Assembly (NCBI RefSeq): GCF_032362555.1
Contig: NC_083531.1
Location: 5,544,501-5,608,500 of the forward strand
DNA from: Amyelois transitella
Lineage: Eukaryota > Arthropoda > Insecta > Lepidoptera > Pyralidae
Direction of reading: 5' to 3'
Length of the DNA: 64,000 nt
Positions within the stretch are counted from its first letter, which is position 1, and each line of letters opens with the position of its first letter. Positions 33,669 through 63,851 of the stretch are shown here, one piece after another. Position numbers and translations under genes: made by a program. Below the pieces are notes generated by a model. The model searched no databases, was not told the DNA's origin, and was given only the letters and a program-made list of their open reading frames with translations.

Positions 33669-34290
33669 CTATAGGAGCTTTATATGTTGAAAGAGTAGAT
33701 GGTCGCCAACTACTTGTACTTCTAAATTAATGTCATTCTTTAATAGACCAGTGTGAGATTTGACTCGACTAGCCTCAATCTTCCATGCCTGGAGAGATGA
33801 TTTGCAGACCATTAGAGAGTATGTCCCTGTGATCTGGCCTATTAGAACCTTCCGCAGGTTCGTGATTGCTACAGGCTCACACAGTGCCCTGGTTTGCAGG
33901 TCTGGTAGCCAAAAGCATTGCATCCAAAGAGGGACTGTTGGGATATAAGTTCCTTTTGCACAATTAAGGTGTGTCAATAAGGTTGGCAGGTGGAAATATC
34001 CAACCTAAATTGTAGTCCCACTGTCGACTGATCGCAAAAAGTTGCTGACCCTTCAGAGTCAAACATAAAGGTTGACCACTCCTGTTTCTTTGTATGCTAA
34101 TAATTTTATTTTTGGGTGCTCCCCACATTTTGAACAGAGCCTCCGAGGCCAGTGTAAGTACCACTCGGGCACTGATCGACCTCTTCTAGAACTGAGCGTC
34201 GACAATACCGGTTTAGCCTTCCGGGAAGGGATCGACTGCATTGGCCTGTGTATACCCAACAAGTCCTCTAGGTGGCACTCTACTGACACA
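33669..34290 (-). pseudogene. Frameshifted pol relic, DIRS-like RNase H region
   Basis: Two or three overlapping minus frames carry KMWGAPKNKI, QWDYNLGWIFPPANLI, CFWLPDLQTRALCEP, NLRKVLIGQI and LQAWKI in order. This order resembles the RNase H end of DIRS-type retroelements (judged from memory of the family). Several frameshifts and stops make it dead. Confidence 0.5.
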
Positions 34291-34559
34291 TATACTGCAT
34301 AAAGTTCTTCTAGGTTTGAGTGCCAAGTTTTCTGAACATTGTATTTCCCTGAGAGGAAATTACCATTCAGGAGAGCGTCCTAGTTCGCATCCGCTGCGTC
34401 CTAGGCTAGGAAGTGAGGGATTCCTCTTTTGCTCAATGGTGTAAAGCTGTGGTTTACTGCTCCAAGCCACCAATTTAGATCCTGGATAACTTCCAGAATT
34501 CTCTTAATTTAGACAGTTTGCACTACCGTCCCCTCTTTGTTGTATGACTACATACATAC

Positions 34560-34665
34560 ATATAATTAACGTTTATGTCTCTTGCAGAGTAGACAGAGCC
34601 AGCAGTCTCGAAAAGACTGATAGCTGTTTGTTTGGTTTAATTATAGAAAAGAGATTTTCTTATGG
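34560..34665 (-). repeat. R1 tail fragment
   Basis: TTGCAGAGTAGACAGAGCCA onward, inserted within the 3.8-kb element. Confidence 0.6.
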
Positions 34666-36328
34666 TAGGATACACATTCCTTGTTGGGTGTCCTCTGTGA
34701 GAACTAGATAATCGATTATCTGAACAGACATCCCAATTACTTGTAATTTGTCTGCCAACCAGAGAATTCTAGAATTTTTGCTAGAATCTCTGTCACCACA
34801 CAAGACAGACAGTGCTGTTTTGATCTGATCAGACAGAAAATAGTTGTTTTAGTAAACTATCAATCTCATACCTCAGGTTCTTAGAAGTTCTGAAAGCCAG
34901 TTTGTGACTGTTGCAAAGATTTGAGGGGCTGTTGAAAGACTAAAAGTTAGGGCAGTTACTTGTAGTTCTTGCCCCTGGTAGATGATCCACAGAAATCATC
35001 TGTGGTCTTCTGCTATTGAAATGAAAAATAGCTTGTAGCAAATCTATTTTTACAAGGCAATCCTGCTTTTGGATGAAAACAGAAAAATCAATCTGAGATA
35101 CAAATTTTGTACAAACAAAATGGTTGACTACTAATCTAGTTACTGAACTAGGAACATTTTTTTTTTTTTTTTTTTTAATAACCTGTGGTTAGATTTGAAA
35201 CATGTTCTAAAATCCCTTTTGGATGAAGACATGATAATAGACCTATGCTCAAAATGCTTTGTTGTGAAAGATTTGACAATATTCTTGGAAGGATATATAT
35301 AAGGCAGTTTTCACTTAAAGGGGGTACAGCCCTGGTATGAACTTACTTGCTACCAATATGTCCCATGCTTGAAAACATGATCTTTCAAGCACTCACCTCA
35401 AAAGAATGTGTCATTGTTCTAGAGTTGACTTATTGGAAGTCAGTCCTCATAACAGATTTAAAAACATTTCTTGTTGTTTTATTTCATTATCACAGTTAAT
35501 AAAGTTGAGTATGTATTTAAAATAATAATAATAAAAACAAATTATATTCTAAGGATTCTAGGAAGTTTCTCCATGCATTGGCAACATATTTGTGACTAAA
35601 GGCCTAACTATTTTTGCGTTTAAATCAGACTTAAAATATTTGAAGTTTGTTTGTTTGTTTGTAATATCTTTATTGCACAGAAATTGACACAATTACTAAA
35701 TTACTTACTTTGTTTTATTAGAATTATATTAACCCAATCAATCCTTATCTTTCTCATTATATAAAGACTGACTTGATATTTTTTTATTTGACAATGCCAC
35801 TTTCCTGTAATTAGGTGTATTCAGACATATCTTTGTGCCAATAAAAAATTTCAGAATTGGGCAAATTTTCTAATCTGGGAAAGAAATTTTTTAATCTGTA
35901 ATGTAGCTCTATGATTAATTATTTTGAGTTTATGAAAAAATTTTCATAAGCGAAAAACCGTTGCGCGGCAAAACCAAAAACGCTATGAAGAGATGACATT
36001 GACAGGATGGATATGTCTTGCGGTGACCGGAAATGAAAACTAAACCAATGACAATTTGTTGGCTTTATACCGTATGTATGGTAAAACCATAGACAGCTTC
36101 TTCATTATCTATGCTGTGTGTTAAGACCGTATATAATATGGCATTCCTAAAGATGTAGCTGAAAGCCGAAACATTATTTGTTTGCTGACGCTTTGTCAAT
36201 GTCAAATCATAAATGTCAATGTCATCCATGTATTGATTGTTTTTATTGTACTTTCTTGCGAAGCGAATTGAATAATATTTTTTCTAATTTAAAAATGTAA
36301 TTCTGAATGAAAATAAGTTATTAACAAA

Positions 36329-49275
<12,947 letters not shown>

Positions 49276-49292
49276 TTGGCGGAATGGGAACC

Positions 49293-49298
49293 AATAAA
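49293..49298 (+). promoter_or_regulatory. Poly(A) signal of gene E
   Basis: AATAAA 18 bp after the TGA stop of gene E. Confidence 0.6.
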
Positions 49299-49333
49299 AT
49301 TGTTGGAATTATACGCTGTTTCATTTGTTAAGC

Positions 49334-49450
49334 TGACTCGTGGTTAATCCATCCATCCAAAAAAATCTTGTTTTTGTTGGGGCTCGAACTTGGACCGCCA
49401 ACTTCACAGTCTCACGCGCCAACCACTGGACCATCGAGGCCGCTGCGGTG
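49334..49450 (-). mobile_element. tRNA-derived SINE S2
   Basis: Read on the minus strand: GATGGTCCAGTGGTTGGCGC (box A like) and CCAAGTTCGAGCC (box B like), then an A/T-rich tail. This is the only copy seen here. It is not a true tRNA gene because no acceptor stem closes. Confidence 0.65.
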
Positions 49451-49619
49451 GTGTCGAAATTAAAGTAGACTTACAAACCAAAAATCTTTTTAAGTGAGAA
49501 TTACGCATGTTATGTGCGGCAAAACCAGGATATTATCAAACTGATTTTCACTTATATTTATATGTTATAGGTATAATGCTGTCTTACAATGATAAATGAC
49601 TTTGAGTTTTAAATTTCGT

Positions 49620-49830
49620 AACTTATTTGCAGGGAAACTCATGCCTTGAGTTCGTTCAAATGACGATAACTTTTTTTTTTGTGAACTGATTATGAAGAAA
49701 CAAACTTTAAATCTTTTTCTGAATTAAAACAAAGCAATTGGTGAAAGTTTTAAGTAAATCGGTTCAGTACTTTCGGAGATAAGCGTGAGCATACATACAG
49801 ACAGACAAAAAAAAAAGCTTTTTATTATTC
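49620..49830 (+). mobile_element. RTE-like LINE 3' tail
   Basis: TAAATCGGTTCAGTACTTTC, GCGTGAGCATACATACAGAC and an A-run tail. Confidence 0.55.
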
Positions 49831-49859
49831 ACTCTAAGTGTCCCTCTGTCCATTTCAGT

Positions 49860-50280
49860 CAAAAATACTAAATGTACAGACAAAATATTTTTACTGTTTT
49901 ATTATCTATATGTTTAGATTTAATTGGTACACCAGCTTTGTTTACATTCTGCATTCAATTACAGGGTAAACATCTTTCATCATAGATGCAGTTACATGTG
50001 TAGGTAACTTAATTTAAATTTCTGATTGTAATCCTAAAACATTTACAATAGGTTCAGCATCTTATGTTTAAAGACATTCAAACTATTTTCAATTATGTCC
50101 AAATCCTCCGAGTTACGAACCAAGAAATTATATGTATATTTAGGTACATATAATTATAGGAATAAATGATTATGAATAGGTATGAATCGCACGTACGACT
50201 TGCTGGTGCATGTCTGCTCAGATTTGTTCAACATGGCGGGTTTTTAAAGAAAAATTTTAATGTAAGGAATATTTTTACTT
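49860..50280. other. Intergenic, nothing recognised
   Basis: AT-rich sequence downstream of gene E without a supported feature. Confidence 0.4.
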
Positions 50281-50294
50281 CTGACTTGTAAAAT

Positions 50295-50702
50295 AAAATA
50301 AAGTCACGCCTATATCCCTTGCGGGGAAGACCGAGCCAAAAGTCTTGTCAAGCAACTGTATGTTTGGCTTAAAGATGAAATTGAGATTCACGTCAAGGTT
50401 CACGAGAGTCAAATTGTGACAGGCTGCTAGCTCATCGCTTACAAGAGGAACATACATACATATGGTCCCGTCTATGTTCATTGCGGGGTAGACAGAGCCA
50501 ACAGTCTTGAAAAGACTGAATGGCCACGTTCAGCTATTTGGCTTAATGATAGAATTGAGATTCAAATAGTGTCAGGTTGCTAGCCCATAGCCTAAAAGAG
50601 GAATCACAAGATTATTATCCTCTCCCTTAGTCGCCTTTTACGACATCAATGGCAAAGAGAAGGAGTTGTCCTATTCTGAAGTACCGGAAACCACACGGCA
50701 AA
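50295..50702 (-). repeat. Two R1 copies in tandem, minus
   Basis: A partial copy (50295-50452) then a full copy (50455-50702) ending GGAAACCACACGGCA. Confidence 0.8.
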
Positions 50703-50704
50703 AT

Positions 50705-50842
50705 AATTGAATAGATTTATTTTAATAATAGGTTACAAGGTATCGCTTATTGACGTTAACATGACTTAAGTATTATATCCATTACCGCTTCCAAAGCGCA
50801 GGTGTAGAAGAAGCGGAACAAACTGCACTGCAGTATTTTCTA
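50705..50842 (-). repeat. R4 repeat copy
   Basis: TTGAATAGATTTATTTTAAT to ACTGCACTGCAGTATTTTCT. Confidence 0.75.
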
Positions 50843-50844
50843 TG

Positions 50845-51370
50845 TTAAAAAAAAGAACAATATAATTTAAAAAAGTTGATTTATTTTTAACACTAAATAC
50901 TCACACAAATATAAATAACAATAAGGCGAAATCCACACGACACTGGATATTCTTTCCTACACGAAAAAAAAAATACTTCATTTTCATATCAAGTTTACAA
51001 AAAAAGATGAACAAATTTTGATCATAAAATTCACATATATTTGTTAAATAAAATTAAATCTTTATAGTGCATTATAAACATTTACTTTCTATTTTATTTA
51101 CATCATAAAAATAATTAAAATTTAAATTATATCATAAAACATATTTACAAATATGTACAAAATACAAATTTACATTAACATCATCTACTAAATAATCGGA
51201 TTATCCCTAACAAACATAAAATAGCACAGTTCAAAACAAGTTCGGAATTCTCCGTTATGTAACCATTTTCTGAAATTGTCTCGTAAGTGAAGTCACGGCA
51301 AAACCAATGTTTCTTATACACATATCTTCAAAATACACTGTTGTTAAGGGTTTATATAATTACGACGTGT
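50845..51370. other. AT-rich intergenic, nothing recognised
   Basis: Very AT-rich with A-runs and no supported gene. Confidence 0.4.
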
Positions 51371-51372
51371 AA

Positions 51373-51522
51373 ACATCCTACTAATATTATAAGTGCGAAA
51401 GTTTGTGAGTATATCAGTATGGATGTTTGTTATGCTTTTACGCAAAAACTACTGAACCAATTACGATGAAATTTGGTATGTAGGTATCTGAAGACCCAGA
51501 CTAACATACACTTTTATCCCAG
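51373..51522 (-). mobile_element. RTE-like LINE 3' end (type b), partial
   Basis: TCCTACTAATATTATAAGTG to ACTTTTATCCCAGAG. Confidence 0.75.
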
Positions 51523-51584
51523 AGAAACGAACTTTCTGTGATCGGCCTGGGTCTCGGATGTTTATCTGTATAAGTATTTATTAT

Positions 51585-51770
51585 TGTTAGAGATTTGTGA
51601 ACGCAATCAAATTATATAGTCTGTGGTAGCTTCCCGCCCTTTTTGCTCTCGCTCTCTGGTAACATACGTCAATATCCGTGAACACTGTTTTTTGTGCGCT
51701 AATTAATTGTAATAAAGTAATTTACATATCTATAACATCCAGTTTTTATTTTCTTGCTCTAAAATCATCA
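51585..51770 (+). repeat. Copia 5' LTR
   Basis: 186 bp, TGTTAGAGATTTGTGAACGC to CTAAAATCATCA; same as the 3' LTR by eye. Confidence 0.95.
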
Positions 51771-51924
51771 TGGTAGCAGAGCGTAGTTACTAAGCAAGAA
51801 AATAAAGTCATTAGTTTGTTCCGTGAAAGTATTTTGTGCTGTCAGCCATTTTGAGGCTAGAAGTTTGCCGCGTGAAAAATACCGCCTACAGCAATCTTTT
51901 GTTGAGAGTAGGTACACTGCAAAA

Positions 51925-54900
51925 ATGTCGAATGCCGGACACAATCCTTTCCACATCGATAGACTTGTCGGAAGAGACAATTATGCTAGTTGGAAATTCG
52001 CTGTACAGGCATATTTCGAGCTGGAAGAATTGTGGTGCTGCGTCACTGGAACAAACTCAGATACAAAGAAGGAAACAAAAGCTAAGTCAAAGCTAATCTT
52101 GTTATTAGATCCAATCAACTATGTGCATGTACAGAACGCAATTACATGTAAAGATGTCTGGGAAAATTTGGAGAAAGCTTTTGACGATAGTGGGTTGTAC
52201 AGGAGGGTAGCTTTGCTGAGAGACCTCATAACAACTACTTTGGATTCTTCAAGAAATGTTGATGATTACGTTAACAAGATAATGTCGAGTGCACACAAGC
52301 TTAGAAATATTAAGTTCAATATTGATGATGAATGGCTCGGAACGCTGATGTTGGCAGGCTTACCTGAGACGTATAAGCCTATGATTATGGGATTGGAGAG
52401 CTCCGGAATCAAGATCAGCGCAGACGCCATTAAAACAAAACTCCTGCAGGAAGTACAATGCTCAGAGAGCTCAGCGTTCTTCACAAGGAAAAAGGGTGTG
52501 AGCCATGTTAACAATATATCGAAGTTCAACAAAGGGCCCAGATGTTATAAGTGCAATAAACATGGCCATATTGCAAAGAATTGCTATAGCAATGTGAATA
52601 AGAAGAATTTGGAAAGTAAAAATAAAGAAGAAAGCAAGGAAATAGGTTTCATTGCAGCATTTTCAGCTTCTTCACAGTCCATGCATCCTGATTTATGGTA
52701 TGTGGACTCAGGTGCTTCGATGCACATGACAAATAATTGTCAATCTATGTATGATGTCACAAGTCCACCGATACCATCAATAACAGTTGCCAGTAAGACA
52801 CCGTTACCTGTTAAAAGTATGGGAAAGGTAAATTTATTGATGCAAGGTGATGAAGGGAGTAAAATTCAGGTAAGGCAAGTGCTATACATACCTAAACTTG
52901 CAGCTAATTTGTTGTCTGTCAGTGCCATGGTGAAAAATGGTTGTAAAGTAATTTTTAGAGACAAAGGCTGTGATATCTATGATCATAATAATAAACTCTT
53001 GTGTTCAGCAACATTAGTGAATAATTTATACCAATTAGACACACACCGAGAAGTATATTGCAACCTTACATGTTCTAATAACCTAAATGATGTTGTTTTG
53101 TGGCACAGAAGGATGGGCCACCTGAATTTTACAGATGTTAACAAGTTGCCAGAGTGTGCAGAGGGTGTCAATCCTTTCCCTGACAAAAGTAGAAGCTCGA
53201 TCACCTGCATCACCTGTATCACGGGAAAACAATCCAGACTGCCCTTCAACAATAAAGGTACGAGAGCATCAGAGCCCCTACAGCTTGTTCACAGCGATCT
53301 CTGTGGACCCATGGAACAAGTATCACTCGGAGGTATGAAATATTTTGCTACTTTCATAGATGATTACACTAGAAAAGTGTATGTATATTTATTGAAAAAC
53401 AAATCGAGTGTGCTTGATGTTTTTAAAGATTTTAAGAGCAAGGTAGAGAATGAACTTGACAGAAAGATTAAATCTATTCGTTCAGACAATGGTAAAGAAT
53501 ATGTCAGTACTGATTTTGAAGGTTTCTTGCGCAAACATGGTATCGAACATCAGACTAGCACTCCGTATACTCCGCAGCAAAATGGACTAGCTGAGCGCAT
53601 GAACCGCTCACTAGTGGAAAGAGCAAAGTGTATGTTGTTTGATGCCAATTTGTCAAAACAATATTGGGCTGAGGCGATAGCAACAGCAGCCTATGTGATT
53701 AACCGATCTCCAACAAAGTCACTTGGTGGTAAAACCCCAATAGAATTATGGAGTGGCAGGAAACCAAACTTGTCTAATTTGAGAATTTTTGGCTCTGAAG
53801 TTATGGTACAAATACCTAAAGAACGACGTCAAAAATGGGATGCTAAGTCAAGAAAATTAATATTTGTTGGATATTGCGAATCCACGAAAGGATACCAAGT
53901 ACTTGATCCTAGCACAAATAAAATAATTAAAAGTAGAGATGTGGTGTTCCTAGAAAGTACTGAAGGAAATAATAATAACATTTACTTACCTTGTGTGTCT
54001 AACAGTAGTCCAACAGCAGTACAGCTGCCTGAGGAGACCTGCAAAGAGGAGATAGAAGAAAACCTACCTGAGTCTTCTGATGATGAGTACCAGTCTGGCG
54101 ACAATGATGATTCAACCTATTTACCAGAAGAATCGATTGAGTTGGAGACACCGATACGTAATATAAATCTACGCCCACGGCGAAATGTCGAATACAGAGA
54201 AGAAGACGAGCCTGATGTGAGTTATTTTTGTCCTATATTTAATCTAAATGATCCAAAGACATTAGAAGAGGCTCTTTCATCTTCCCATGCTGATCAGTGG
54301 AAGAAGGCCATGCAGGAAGAATATGATTCTTTACTCCAAAATAAAACCTGGTCGTTGGTTGACTTACCATCAGATAAAAGGGCATTGCCCTGCAAATGGG
54401 TATTTAAAACCAAAACTAATGAGAAAGGAGAGGTCATACGCTTTAAGGCAAGATTGGTCATCAAGGGGTATGCTCAGAAGAAGGGTAGTGATTATGAAGA
54501 GGTATATGCACCAGTGGTAAGATATACATCTATACGGTACTTGATAGCCCTAGCTGCAAAGTATGATCTGGAAATGTCACAGATGGATGCTGTAAGTGCA
54601 TTTCTACAGGGTGACATAGACACTGAGATTTATATGTCACAACCCGAAAACTACAGGAAAAATAACCAGGTATGCTTCCTTCATAAATCAATTTACGGAC
54701 TTAAACAGGCTAGCAGACAATGGAATATTAAATTGAATTCTGCACTACTTAATATTGGATTGACTAGATCAAAGATTGATCCTTGTCTGTATCATTTGGT
54801 GAATCATTCAACAATGATATTCATTGCAGTCTGGGTAGATGATTTCTTAATATTCACCAGTTCTACTATAACTAGAAAAGAAATTGAAGAAAAATTGAAA

Positions 54901-55800
54901 GCAGAATTTAGTATGAAAGACTTGGGAGACGTGAAGCAGTGTATTGGTATAAGTATAAGCAGGAATCGAAAAACAGGTGTGATATTGTTAGATCAAGAGA
55001 AGTACATTAACATGATGTTGAAACGTTTTGGCATGTCTGAATGCAAACCAGTCCGTACTCCTATTGAAGTAAATGAAAAATTCGAAAAGAATTCTGAAGA
55101 CAGGGATATTGATATTCCATACAGAGAGGCGGTAGGATGTCTTATATACCTTGCACATGTTTCCAGGCCTGATATTACCTTTGCTGTGAGTAAACTGAGT
55201 CAATTCTGCAACAATCCAGGACATCAACACTGGCTTGGAGTGAAGCGAGTTATGCGATATCTCCAGGGCACAAAGGACCTAAAGATGTGCTATAAAAGGG
55301 AAGAGTCTCATAGCATAACAGGATACTGCGATGCTGACTGGGCTAGCGACTCACTAGATAGAAGATCCTGCACGGGTTATACTTTTCTGTTTCAGAATGC
55401 ATCTATATCATGGAATTCATGTAAACAACAGACAGTAGCACTTTCTACTGCCGAGGCTGAGTATATGGCAATGGCGTCGGCTACCCAGGAAGCTTTGTGG
55501 CTACAGCAGTTACAAGCAGAGCTTGGCCAAGGCGACGATGGTGCGCTTCTCATATACTGCGACAATCAAAGTGCTATCAAGCTGGCTTCAACGGACTGTT
55601 ACAAACCAAGAACTAAGCACATAGACATTCGGTGGCATTTTATTAGAGAGAATATTGTTAAATGTAAAATAAAATTTTTGTTTGTTAACAGTTGTAATAT
55701 GGTAGCTGATAACTTAACTAAAGGAACCACTTTTGAGAAACATTTGTATTGTATAACTAAAATGGGATTGCGTTCTGTAGGGAGTGTTAGAGATTTGTGA
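51925..55800 (+). CDS. Copia Gag-Pol polyprotein, 1291 aa, intact
   Basis: One frame codes all retrotransposition proteins in copia order. Gag has the zinc knuckle CYKCNKHGHIAKNC. The protease has WYVDSGASMHMT (catalytic DSG). The integrase has an H-H-C-C start (HRRMGHLN, CITCITGKQ) and the core DLCGPM, FIDDYTRKVYVY and TPQQNGLAERMNR (D,D,E). The reverse transcriptase has QMDAVSAFLQGDI and WVDDFLIF, a WVDD form of the usual YVDD. RNase H has GYCDADWASD, STAEAEYMA and DNQSAIKL, and the end has KHIDIRWHFI. Start: the frame is open from 51823, but the ATG at 51925 (AAAAATGTCG) begins a Gag-like sequence. The stop TGA (55798) lies 16 bp inside the 3' LTR. There is no envelope gene. It works in cytoplasmic particles and then inserts DNA in the nucleus. 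Confidence 0.96.
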   Translation: MSNAGHNPFHIDRLVGRDNYASWKFAVQAYFELEELWCCVTGTNSDTKKETKAKSKLILLLDPINYVHVQNAITCKDVWENLEKAFDDSGLYRRVALLRDLITTTLDSSRNVDDYVNKIMSSAHKLRNIKFNIDDEWLGTLMLAGLPETYKPMIMGLESSGIKISADAIKTKLLQEVQCSESSAFFTRKKGVSHVNNISKFNKGPRCYKCNKHGHIAKNCYSNVNKKNLESKNKEESKEIGFIAAFSASSQSMHPDLWYVDSGASMHMTNNCQSMYDVTSPPIPSITVASKTPLPVKSMGKVNLLMQGDEGSKIQVRQVLYIPKLAANLLSVSAMVKNGCKVIFRDKGCDIYDHNNKLLCSATLVNNLYQLDTHREVYCNLTCSNNLNDVVLWHRRMGHLNFTDVNKLPECAEGVNPFPDKSRSSITCITCITGKQSRLPFNNKGTRASEPLQLVHSDLCGPMEQVSLGGMKYFATFIDDYTRKVYVYLLKNKSSVLDVFKDFKSKVENELDRKIKSIRSDNGKEYVSTDFEGFLRKHGIEHQTSTPYTPQQNGLAERMNRSLVERAKCMLFDANLSKQYWAEAIATAAYVINRSPTKSLGGKTPIELWSGRKPNLSNLRIFGSEVMVQIPKERRQKWDAKSRKLIFVGYCESTKGYQVLDPSTNKIIKSRDVVFLESTEGNNNNIYLPCVSNSSPTAVQLPEETCKEEIEENLPESSDDEYQSGDNDDSTYLPEESIELETPIRNINLRPRRNVEYREEDEPDVSYFCPIFNLNDPKTLEEALSSSHADQWKKAMQEEYDSLLQNKTWSLVDLPSDKRALPCKWVFKTKTNEKGEVIRFKARLVIKGYAQKKGSDYEEVYAPVVRYTSIRYLIALAAKYDLEMSQMDAVSAFLQGDIDTEIYMSQPENYRKNNQVCFLHKSIYGLKQASRQWNIKLNSALLNIGLTRSKIDPCLYHLVNHSTMIFIAVWVDDFLIFTSSTITRKEIEEKLKAEFSMKDLGDVKQCIGISISRNRKTGVILLDQEKYINMMLKRFGMSECKPVRTPIEVNEKFEKNSEDRDIDIPYREAVGCLIYLAHVSRPDITFAVSKLSQFCNNPGHQHWLGVKRVMRYLQGTKDLKMCYKREESHSITGYCDADWASDSLDRRSCTGYTFLFQNASISWNSCKQQTVALSTAEAEYMAMASATQEALWLQQLQAELGQGDDGALLIYCDNQSAIKLASTDCYKPRTKHIDIRWHFIRENIVKCKIKFLFVNSCNMVADNLTKGTTFEKHLYCITKMGLRSVGSVRDL

Positions 55801-55970
55801 ACGCAATCAAATTATATAGTCTGTGGTAGCTTCCCGCCCTTTTTGCTCTCGCTCTCTGGTAACATACGTCAATATCCGTGAACACTGTTTTTTGTGCGCT
55901 AATTAATTGTAATAAAGTAATTTACATATCTATAACATCCAGTTTTTATTTTCTTGCTCTAAAATCATCA
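55785..55970 (+). repeat. Copia 3' LTR
   Basis: 186 bp, same sequence as 51585-51770 by eye; contains the last codons of the polyprotein and an AATAAAG near its end. Confidence 0.95.
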
Positions 55971-56066
55971 ATTATAACATAGTATTGTTGAGTTAGTATC
56001 TCGTGACACGAGTCTAGAACTCACTTCGTGGCAAACTCGATCTGTGTAATCTGTGCCGTATATATA

Positions 56067-56541
56067 CAGGGTGACATTTAAAACAACTGCATCCTTTTAA
56101 ACATAGACTATACCCATGCTTCTGAGCCGTTTGAGCCTATTTTTATTTAAATTAAACGTCATCATTTTCACATTTAAAAAACCCTCAAAAACTACGTTAC
56201 CCGCTTTTATACATGCCAATACTGCAAAAAGAAATTAAAACTAAACATGTAAATAAATGTCTGTAAAATAAATAATTTTTCTAGTATCAAGATCAAGTAA
56301 AGTTCAGAGTTGTCGAGATCGCTCAGCTGAATGAATTGTGTCGTTAACCTCTGTATCTTACGCGTCGCTTTTCCGCCGGCCGGGGTGATATGACGTATTT
56401 AGGATCGTGGATTTTGATACTTTTATTTATTTCGTACTTTCTGAAATATGAACCGATAATTTTCTTTTAACGTTTTTAAATATCCTTTAGATGAGTACAC
56501 TTAACAGTTAAATTTATGCAGTTGAATTAAAAGTCACCCTG
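56067..56541 (+). mobile_element. MITE M1, copy 5, full length (475 bp)
   Basis: CAGGGTGACATTTAAAACAA to TTAAAAGTCACCCTG with TA flanks. Best reference copy; ends 32 bp from the gene F stop codon. Confidence 0.92.
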
Positions 56542-56553
56542 TATATATATATG

Positions 56554-56559
56554 TTTATT
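56554..56559 (-). promoter_or_regulatory. Poly(A) signal of gene F
   Basis: AATAAA on the minus strand 14 bp after the TGA stop of gene F, between the gene and MITE M1, so cleavage would fall inside the MITE. Confidence 0.6.
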
Positions 56560-56572
56560 CGAGCATGAACAT

Positions 56573-63400
<6,828 letters not shown>

Positions 63401-63850
63401 CTGAAATTATACAAGCAAATGTTGAGGGGAATATATTGTCTAAATTTTGGTATATATTGAGCCCCATAAATCATTGTATTGCATAAAGTTTTGTTATGAA
63501 AAACGACGATTATGCCGAAAATTATAAAAAATATGAGAAAAATTATTATTATGCTATAAAAGTTTATGAAATCTGATATGGACCCGGGACAGGCGCAGAG
63601 CTAATAGTAGTCTTGGACAAAGGTTCTCTAGTGTTTGTCCTAAAAGTTTCGTCTACAATTTAAGATTTTATTTGTTTTTGCATTATTTTTTATATCCGAA
63701 ATTTTGATGACTAGCCCCAGCTTTTACATGTTACAGCAAATGCAAATAGAATAGATACGTAGATAAAAGCTTTATTCACTATCACAATACATTTGTGATA
63801 CACATATTATTACACATAAAATAAAAAATTCTTTAAATATTATTCTTCCT
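63401..63850. other. Gene F intron, nothing recognised
   Basis: AT-rich; the ZAD exons expected for gene F were searched for on the minus strand and not seen. Confidence 0.45.
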
Positions 63851-63851
63851 C

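Larger units (their letters stand above)
32308..36129. mobile_element. 3.8-kb TIR element, large degenerate copy
   Basis: Ends are inverted: CGGTCTTAACACACAGCATA... at left (about 37 bp match) and its complement ending TTAAGACCG at right, with TATA on each side. The right end extends similarity to the 191-bp MITE for over 100 bp. The interior is AT-rich with no long open frame; a pol relic lies at 33669-34290. The superfamily is not assigned. Confidence 0.65.
51585..55970 (+). mobile_element. Full-length Ty1/copia LTR retrotransposon
   Basis: Two 186-bp LTRs (TG...CA) that appear identical by eye, target duplication ATTAT (51580-51584, 55971-55975), a primer-binding site TGGTAGCAGAGCG right after the 5' LTR as in copia elements primed by initiator tRNA-Met, a purine stretch TAGGGAG before the 3' LTR, and one open polyprotein frame. 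All signs point to a very young insertion. Confidence 0.97.
51523..56066 (+). mobile_element. SINE S1 split by the copia element
   Basis: S1 text 51523-51584 and 55971-56066 (tail GTAATCTGTGCCGTATATAT) flank the copia element; the 5-bp duplication is ATTAT. The tRNA-like head is missing. Confidence 0.85.

Noticed and set aside
51585..55970. Endogenous retrovirus
   Set aside because: Integrase lies before reverse transcriptase (copia order) and there is no envelope frame.
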